From the NCBI RefSeq assembly GCF_000495795.1, contig NZ_AWGD01000015.1, forward strand, positions 1 to 64,000: DNA of 64,000 bases. The letters are read 5' to 3'. This DNA comes from Asticcacaulis sp. AC460 (GTDB taxonomy: Bacteria; Pseudomonadota; Alphaproteobacteria; Caulobacterales; Caulobacteraceae). Of the stretch, positions 58,581 through 64,000 are shown piece after piece. Each line of letters opens with the position of its first letter. Position 1 is the first letter of the stretch. The translations under genes and the position numbers were made by a program. The notes beneath the pieces are model-generated. The model ran no database searches and was not told the DNA's origin. It was given only the letters and a program-made list of their open reading frames with translations.

Positions 58581-60434
58581 ATGACCAAGCTTTTCGACGC
58601 CATCAATGCGCGCACCAGTATTTCCGGGCGTATGCGTATCCTGGGCGTACTGATGGCTCTGCCCGTCGCCATGACCGGCTGGCTGCTGTATCAGTCGCAT
58701 ATGGTCGCCGTCGACTTCGCCAACAGCGAACTGGCCGGAGCGCGCTATCTCGACGCCGTATGGCCGGACCTGATGGCCGGCGCAGCGGGGAAGGATGCGG
58801 GCGCGGATCTGGGCAAGGTCGCCGGCGACAACGCGAAGATGGTCGACCCGGCCAAGGCCGAGGCGTTGAAAGGTCAGTCCGGCGCCGATTTGCTGAAGGC
58901 GTCGGCGGCGCTATTCGTCGAGATCACCGACAAGTCCAAGCTGATCCTCGATCCGGAGCTCGACAGCTACTACATGATGGATGCCGTAACGACCAAGATG
59001 CCGGTCGTCATCCTGGCCGGACACGACTTCAACGGTGCGCCATCCGATCCGATCGCCGCTGTCACCTTCGACAATGCCGTGACCGCGCTGCACGATTCCT
59101 TCATCAAGTCGGGCGAGTACAGCGACGGTGGCAAGCTGGCGGCCGATACCCAGGTGGCGCTCGACAGCTTTATGGTGGCCGCCAAGACCTTCCGTAACGA
59201 CCCGTCACAGTATGACGGCTTCCTGAGTGCCGCCGACGCCCTGTTCAAGCCCGGCAATCGTGACCTGGCCAAGATGCAGGCCGACCGTGGGAACGCCGAA
59301 TCCGGTAAGATGTATATGGAACTGGGCCTGACGGCGTTTGTCCTGGCCCTGGCGCTGGGCCTGACCTGGGTGATCGCTTCTGGCCTGTCGAACCGGCTGG
59401 GTATTCTGTCGGGCCTGATGCAGAAACTGGCGCGCAATGAAGTCGTGGGCGATATTCCTTTCCAGAGCGACGGGCATGAGACCGGCGTCATTGTCCATAC
59501 TCTGACGAGTTTCCGCGATGCCGTCGAAGACGCGGCGCGCATGCGTGTCTCTCAAGAGCATATTGAACTTGAAGCCCGCTCGATGCGTGACGTCACCATG
59601 CGCGATATGGCCGACCGGTTCGAGTCGTCGGTGCTGAGCATTGTCGAACGGCTGAGTGCGGCGAGCCAGAATCTAGGCCAGACTGCCGCAGAGCTGAGCG
59701 TCAATGCCGAGCAGACCCGCGCCCGCAGCCAGAGCGCTGCCGTGGCCATGGATATGGCCAGCGGCAACGTCCAGTCGGTGGCCGGGGCGACCGAGGAGAT
59801 GTCGGCGTCGTCGCAGAGCATTGCCGACCAGGCCGATCGCGCCGCCCATGCTGCCCAGTCGGCGGCGGGCCTGGCCAATGACGCCACCGCCAAGGTGGCG
59901 GTGATGAATGAGGCCGCCCACAGCATCGGCAGCAGCATCGACATGATCAGCCAGATCACGTCGCAGACCAATCTGCTGGCTTTGAACGCGACGATCGAAG
60001 CAGCGCGGGCGGGCGAAGCCGGCCGCGGTTTCAGCGTCGTGGCCACCGAGGTCAAGGCTTTGGCGCAGCAGACCGCCAAGGTCACCGACGAGATCGCCAC
60101 CCAGGTCAAGGGCGTGCAGTCGGCCACGGCGGAAGCGTCCAGCGCCATGGTGGCGATCGCCGATATGGTCATCGACCTGCGCGACCTGGCCCACGCGATT
60201 TCGGAATCGGTGCGTCAACAGTCGGCAGCGGTCGGTGAGATTTCGCGCTCGACGGCGGATGTGGCCATGTCGACGGCCGAGGTCGGGGGCGCGATCGGCG
60301 AGGTCAATGACACGGCCGAACGCACCGGCACCCAGGCCAACAGCGCCCTGGCGGATGTCGAGCATCTGCAAGCCCAGACGGAGGCGCTGAAGTCGACCGC
60401 GACGGCGTTCCTGGCGAGTGTGAGAGCGGCTTAG
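58581..60434 (+). CDS. Methyl-accepting chemotaxis protein
   Basis: 617-aa chemoreceptor: transmembrane helix 1 (residues about 20-40), a periplasmic sensor of about 200 residues, helix 2 (about 248-270, [20 protein letters not shown]), HAMP-like linker, and the cytoplasmic signalling coiled coil with the hairpin [20 protein letters not shown] and [17 protein letters not shown]. The tail SVRAA lacks a CheR-binding pentapeptide. The ligand is unknown. I chose the ATG at 58581, one codon after an in-frame TTG. No che genes are adjacent. Confidence 0.95.
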   Translation: MTKLFDAINARTSISGRMRILGVLMALPVAMTGWLLYQSHMVAVDFANSELAGARYLDAVWPDLMAGAAGKDAGADLGKVAGDNAKMVDPAKAEALKGQSGADLLKASAALFVEITDKSKLILDPELDSYYMMDAVTTKMPVVILAGHDFNGAPSDPIAAVTFDNAVTALHDSFIKSGEYSDGGKLAADTQVALDSFMVAAKTFRNDPSQYDGFLSAADALFKPGNRDLAKMQADRGNAESGKMYMELGLTAFVLALALGLTWVIASGLSNRLGILSGLMQKLARNEVVGDIPFQSDGHETGVIVHTLTSFRDAVEDAARMRVSQEHIELEARSMRDVTMRDMADRFESSVLSIVERLSAASQNLGQTAAELSVNAEQTRARSQSAAVAMDMASGNVQSVAGATEEMSASSQSIADQADRAAHAAQSAAGLANDATAKVAVMNEAAHSIGSSIDMISQITSQTNLLALNATIEAARAGEAGRGFSVVATEVKALAQQTAKVTDEIATQVKGVQSATAEASSAMVAIADMVIDLRDLAHAISESVRQQSAAVGEISRSTADVAMSTAEVGGAIGEVNDTAERTGTQANSALADVEHLQAQTEALKSTATAFLASVRAA

Positions 60435-60447
60435 GGTAGCTTAATAT

Positions 60448-60596
60448 TACCTCTCCCCGCCTGCGGGGAGAGGACGAGAGCGGAGCGAAGTGAACGCGAT
60501 CGGGTGAGGGGCTTGTAGAGGACGGAGCGCTTTGAAGGCGCCCCGCCCCTCACCCTAACCTCTCCCCGTGAAGAACGGGGAGAGGGGTTTTTCAGG
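60448..60596. repeat. Paired family B inverted repeat
   Basis: CCTCTCCCCGCCTGCGGGGA at the left and CCTCTCCCCGTGAAGAACGG at the right end, with inner GGTGAGGGGC/GCCCCTCACC arms: two family B units face to face in the gap between convergent genes. The right half matches the 55590 copy. Confidence 0.8.
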
Positions 60597-61854
60597 GCTT
60601 CCCTGCGCCCAGGTACAGGTTGAAAGCCAGAATTTTCAGCGCCTCGGTCTGCCATGGCTTGTCCAAAGCACGGACGTCACGTTGGGCAGCCAGGATCAGG
60701 TCACGGCGCAAAACATCGTCCCTCGTCAGCTCGCGCAAGGCGGCCGCTGCCGCCGAAATATCCGGTTCGGCCCAGACCTGGTCAGCATCGCGGTCCACAC
60801 GGCAATAGGGACCATCCGGGTCATCAACGGCAATCGTCCGTGCCGGGATCAAACGCGAATTCCGGTCATTCATGAAGTCGATATTGCCTGACCAACGGGT
60901 GGCAATCACCCCGACGCCCGACGCCATGGCCTCGGCCAGGGTCAGGCCAAACCCTTCCGACCGGTGCAGCGAGATCAGTACATCGCTGGCCGCCATCAAG
61001 GCATCCATGTCGGCATCCGACAGGCGATCGGTCAGCACCCGAATGTCCGGTCGCATCGCCAGGGCTCGTGTCAGCCGCTGTTCACTTTCCCGGTCGCCGG
61101 ACATGTCGCTGACCTTCAAGGTCAGGCGTGCATGTTCCGCCGGTTCAGGGAAGGCTTCACACCAGGCGTCGAGCACGCTCCACGGGTTCTTGCGCACCGC
61201 ACCTGACTTGGTGTCGAACAGGCACAGCACTTCACACAGATCCGGGTCGAGGCCAAACTTCTGTTGGGCATCCGAATAGCGGATGGCGACAGGCTGCGGC
61301 GCCGGATGCGGCATGATCCTCAGGCGCGGTGTCAGGTCGTCACGGCCGGCCTTACGAAAGGCGTTGACCATGGCGTCATGGACGAAGCGCGACGGCACCC
61401 AGACCTCATGCACATAGTCGGCCAGCCAGACCCAATCGGCCGGCGCCCGGGGTGTTTCCCACGCCCAGTAGCCGATACGGTAACGATGCGCCCAGGTTTC
61501 CGGCGAATGGGCCATGAAGGCGACCAGGCATTCCGGCGCATTGGCGTGGATCAGCCAGACCCCGCCGTCACCGGGCAGTTTGGCGCCCTGAAACAGCAGA
61601 TGTTTGAACGCTGGCCGCAGATCGTGTTCGGTCACGGCGTAACCTGCGGCCTTGAGAGCCTGCGCCGTCATACGCCCGGCGCGGCCGATCCCGAGGGTTT
61701 CGCTCAGGAAACCGGAAACCACCAGGGGGCCCGGCTTGGGCGTCACGGCGCCGGCCTTTTTCCAGCGATTGGAGCGGCTATGGGCCAGCAGATCGAGCCC
61801 GCCGTGGATTAACGGCAGGCGATAACGCAGCGGCAGGTAGCGCAGTCCAGGCAT
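60592..61854 (-). CDS. GT4-type glycosyltransferase
   Basis: 420-aa GT-B fold enzyme. N-terminal half: GPLVVSGFLSETLGIGRAGR and RYRIGYWAWETPRAPADWVW. C-terminal donor site: ISLHRSEGFGLTLAEAMASG followed by VIATRWSGNIDFM, the EX7E-type motif of retaining GT4 enzymes. It resembles glycosyltransferases for exopolysaccharide or surface glycans. It stands alone, convergent with the chemoreceptor gene, so no pathway can be assigned. Confidence 0.88.
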   Translation of the reverse strand: MPGLRYLPLRYRLPLIHGGLDLLAHSRSNRWKKAGAVTPKPGPLVVSGFLSETLGIGRAGRMTAQALKAAGYAVTEHDLRPAFKHLLFQGAKLPGDGGVWLIHANAPECLVAFMAHSPETWAHRYRIGYWAWETPRAPADWVWLADYVHEVWVPSRFVHDAMVNAFRKAGRDDLTPRLRIMPHPAPQPVAIRYSDAQQKFGLDPDLCEVLCLFDTKSGAVRKNPWSVLDAWCEAFPEPAEHARLTLKVSDMSGDRESEQRLTRALAMRPDIRVLTDRLSDADMDALMAASDVLISLHRSEGFGLTLAEAMASGVGVIATRWSGNIDFMNDRNSRLIPARTIAVDDPDGPYCRVDRDADQVWAEPDISAAAAALRELTRDDVLRRDLILAAQRDVRALDKPWQTEALKILAFNLYLGAGKP

Positions 61855-61913
61855 GAATTTTTCAAAGGGTGGCCAGAATCAGCCGTCAGCTTAGCCTAAG
61901 GGCTCAGCCCAAG

Positions 61914-62141
61914 CTACAGCCCCAGCCAGCGGCGGCGTTGCGTCCAGTAGGTCTTGAACTGATCGGCCTGCATTTCGTCTTCGAAGGTGACAACCTTGGT
62001 CAGGTGATCGCCGGCCGGATCGGACCGCACGGAAATCGCGTCAGTATCTTGAATGGAAGCGGCTTCGACAAATTTGAAAAAGGCACCGAAAAAGGCGTCG
62101 CTTTCCGATTCCGTACTCATATCAAACTCAAGACTGACCAC
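61914..62141 (-). CDS. Small hypothetical acidic protein
   Basis: 75-aa protein, MVSLEFDMSTESESDAFFGA at the start, ending WTQRRRWLGL; no family recognised. It is probably soluble, with an acidic N-terminal half and a predicted alpha/beta pattern. The GTG start at 62141 has AGGTGAGG just upstream; an ATG at 62120 is an alternative. It sits upstream of the glycosyltransferase on the same strand with a 59-bp gap and may be co-transcribed. The gap 62142-62384 shows a TGTGCACTGCACA palindrome and no gene. Confidence 0.6.
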   Translation of the reverse strand: MVSLEFDMSTESESDAFFGAFFKFVEAASIQDTDAISVRSDPAGDHLTKVVTFEDEMQADQFKTYWTQRRRWLGL

Positions 62142-62384
62142 GCCCTCACCTCATAAAACGACGCCAGCTATCTAAAGCCCGGAACCGTGCCTCACGTCGA
62201 TGCAGTTACCTTCCTGAAAATGTCAAGAATTTGCAAAAACTGTGCACTGCACAATGAAAAGCATCAAAACCCAAATCGTGGAAAGAGTCAAAAAGAATAA
62301 ATGAAGGTTTAATGACGAGCGCGGCCAAGTGTGATCGCAAAGCCGCGCCCTATCACGATGACAAGGCTGTCATTACATTTTTTG

Positions 62385-63602
62385 TCAGGCGGCGTCGAGC
62401 GGCAGGTCGTCGTCCGTGGTGTTGCGACCGGCGGGCTGGAGCAGCTTTTTGATGTTTCGGGCAGCCTGGCGGATACGGTGCTCGTTTTCGACTAACCCGA
62501 TACGGACATAGCCTTCGCCGTATTCGCCGAAGCCTAGGCCCGGCGCCACAGCGACATGGGCTTCTTCGATCAGCAGCTTGGCGAATTCGATCGAACCCAG
62601 GTGCTCGAACTTGGGCGGGATCTTGGCCCAGGCGAACATCGACGCCGGCGGGGCCGGAACGTCCCAGCCGGCGCGCTTCATCGATTCGACCAGAACGTCG
62701 CGGCGCGATTTGTAGGTGGCGCGGATCTCGGCGACATTCTCCTGCGGGCCGTTAAGGGCCGCGGCGGCGGCCACCTGGATCGGGGCGAAACCGCCGTAGT
62801 CGAGATAGGATTTCACCCGCGACAGGGCGGCGCAGATCTCGGAATTGCCGACCACCATACCGATGCGCCAGCCGGCCATGGCATAGGTTTTCGACAGCGA
62901 ATTGATCTCGACCGAGCGTTCCTTGGCGCCGTTGACCTGAAGGATGGAGGGCGGCGGGTTGTCGTCGAAATAGATTTCGGAATAGGCGATGTCGCTCAGC
63001 ACGATCAGGTCGTGCTTCTGGGCGATCTTGATGACCTCCTTGTAGAAGTCGAGATCAACCCATTGCGCCGTCGGGTTGGACGGATAGGAGACGATCATCA
63101 CCGACGGCGTCGGTACGGAGTGCTTGACGGCCTTGTCGATGCCCGACAGGTATTGCTCCGGCGACAGGGCGGGGACGTGACGGATCACCCCGCCCGCCAT
63201 CAAAAATCCGAAGGCGTGGATGGGATAGGCCGGGTTCGGACAAATGACGGTATCGCCCGGTGCGGTGATGGCCATGGCCAGGTTGGCGAAGCCTTCCTTG
63301 GACCCTAAGGTGGCGACGACTTCGTTGTCGGGGTTCAGCTTGACGCCATAGCGACGGTCGTAATAGCCGGCCATGGCCTTGCGCAGGCCGTGGACACCTT
63401 TCGAGACCGAATAGCCGTGGGTCTTGGGTTTTTTGACCGTTTCGATCAGCTTGTCGACGATGTGCGGGGCCGTCGGCATGTCGGGATTGCCCATGCCAAA
63501 GTCGATGACGTCGACGCCCTCTGCGCGCAGCCGTGCCTTCACCTTGTTGACTTCTTCGAAGACATAAGGGGGCAGACGGCGGATACGGTAAAAGTCGCGC
63601 AT
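62385..63602 (-). CDS. PLP-dependent aminotransferase (AlaC-like)
   Basis: 405-aa fold-type I aminotransferase. The PLP lysine is in VEINSLSKTYAMAGWRIGMV; ligands in VSYPSNPTAQWVD, VLSDIAYSEIYFD and the Arg in GYVRIGLVENEHRIRQA. It is closest in feel to the AlaC/LL-DAP-aminotransferase-like group that makes alanine from pyruvate and glutamate. A disordered acidic tail (RNTTDDDLPLDAA) ends it. In other alphaproteobacteria it precedes a homoserine dehydrogenase gene; the window ends too soon on the other side to test this. Confidence 0.92.
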   Translation of the reverse strand: MRDFYRIRRLPPYVFEEVNKVKARLRAEGVDVIDFGMGNPDMPTAPHIVDKLIETVKKPKTHGYSVSKGVHGLRKAMAGYYDRRYGVKLNPDNEVVATLGSKEGFANLAMAITAPGDTVICPNPAYPIHAFGFLMAGGVIRHVPALSPEQYLSGIDKAVKHSVPTPSVMIVSYPSNPTAQWVDLDFYKEVIKIAQKHDLIVLSDIAYSEIYFDDNPPPSILQVNGAKERSVEINSLSKTYAMAGWRIGMVVGNSEICAALSRVKSYLDYGGFAPIQVAAAAALNGPQENVAEIRATYKSRRDVLVESMKRAGWDVPAPPASMFAWAKIPPKFEHLGSIEFAKLLIEEAHVAVAPGLGFGEYGEGYVRIGLVENEHRIRQAARNIKKLLQPAGRNTTDDDLPLDAA

Positions 63603-63821
63603 GACGGGGTGGAGCCTGGAAAACGGGTGGATAACCGGTTTTCCGTATGGCGTATCCGAGTGGGTTTGTCACGCCATGAAGTGCGAAATTTTAGCGGTGA
63701 AGTGGAGATTATTCGGAAATTCTTGCGTCAAGTGAAAAATATATGCGTTCGGTTAGTGGCGAATACTACATGATTCCGCTCCTCACCACGGTGAGGCCGG
63801 GTGATCATTGCTTCTACCTAT

Positions 63822-63871
63822 ACCCCTCCACCGCTTCGCGGTCCCCCTCCCCACTTCGTGGAGAGGAGGGA
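63822..63871. repeat. Family A palindromic intergenic repeat
   Basis: About 50 bp identical to the copy at 37287. It lies in the 317-bp gap 63603-63919, in which I see no gene; a CTCACCACGGTGAG hairpin precedes it (63784-63797). Confidence 0.75.
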
Positions 63872-63919
63872 GCTTGAAACTTCCCCCGCGACAGTCCTGC
63901 CTCAGCTGGGAAAAGAGTC

Positions 63920-64000
63920 CTAAGAGATTTCTACGTGGGCTCTCAAGCGTTCGATCCGGTCGTCCCAGCGGCGCGACATCAGATCCAGGAAGGCCCGCGC
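63920..64000 (-). CDS. 3' end of a gene cut by the window edge
   Basis: The last 26 codons (ARAFLDLMSRRWDDRIERLR, then AHVEIS) and a TAG stop at 63922-63920. The amphipathic helix with WDDRIERLRAH resembles the C-terminal dimerisation helix of ArsR-family regulators; this is a weak guess from a short tail. Confidence 0.5.
   Translation of the reverse strand, partial: ARAFLDLMSRRWDDRIERLRAHVEIS

Noticed and set aside
62312-62400. Short plus-strand frame beginning MTSAAKCDRKAAPY before the aminotransferase stop
   Set aside because: It overlaps the 3' end of the aminotransferase gene, has a weak ribosome site and matches no family I know.
1-64000. CRISPR arrays, tRNA and rRNA genes, complete insertion sequences
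   Set aside because: No regularly spaced direct repeats, no cloverleaf with a T-loop and acceptor pairing, no rRNA core sequences and no transposase-like reading frame were seen.

Overview
The window most likely comes from a stalked or prosthecate alphaproteobacterium of the Caulobacteraceae; Asticcacaulis is my best guess, made from gene content without a database search. The evidence is a Caulobacter-type Flp/Tad pilus locus in the order pilA-cpaABCDEF-tadB-tadC, a TonB-dependent receptor beside a flavin halogenase, GC-rich codon use, and a perfect alphaproteobacterial LexA box (GTTC-N7-GTTC). No tRNA, rRNA or CRISPR array was seen. No complete insertion sequence was seen, but there is one small cassette with inverted terminal repeats.

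Layout. 0-10.8 kb is housekeeping: ahcY behind a palindromic operator, two tandem DUF3597 genes, an SOS-boxed radical-SAM/DUF4130 DNA-repair pair, DUF924, an exported methyltransferase-like protein, an AraC/GyrI regulator, amn and pabB. 10.8-22.9 kb is the Tad pilus locus. Two TadE/TadG-like minor pilins and an orphan CpaC-N domain protein lie on the minus strand. Two Flp pilins, the prepilin peptidase and the secretion machine lie on the plus strand. 23.1-32 kb holds two Tat-signal Gfo/Idh/MocA oxidoreductases with a cupin, class I nrdA with paired NrdR boxes, panD, the GxxExxY cassette, a DUF883 protein, a TetR regulator and a glycosyltransferase.

32-38.8 kb carries phnCDE, a divergent pair of secreted glycoside hydrolases (GH5-like and GH43) and a type III decarboxylase. 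39.3-49.6 kb is a carbohydrate/TonB region: halogenase, TonB receptor, LacI regulator, esterase and a GH15 glucoamylase. Several LacI-type operators and a candidate structured small RNA lie in its intergenic spaces. 49.6-55.6 kb is regulatory: a response regulator, histidine kinase and serine hydrolase operon, then LacI, LysR and an SDR. 55.7-64 kb is rimM/rpsP/ffh, a chemoreceptor, a glycosyltransferase, a small hypothetical gene, an AlaC-type aminotransferase and the 3' end of one more gene.

Three intergenic repeat families stand out. One is a ~170 bp near-palindrome with a bidirectional terminator at its centre, present three times between 22.9 and 32.0 kb, each time against stop codons. 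The second is a CT-rich/GA-rich palindromic family seen at about seven sites. The third is a related family at 55.6 and 60.5 kb. The observations I rate highest are the inverted-repeat-bounded GxxExxY cassette upstream of panD, the three-hairpin RNA candidate at 46.57-46.73 kb, the central-terminator repeats, and the LexA box placed over the -10 of the radical-SAM repair operon.
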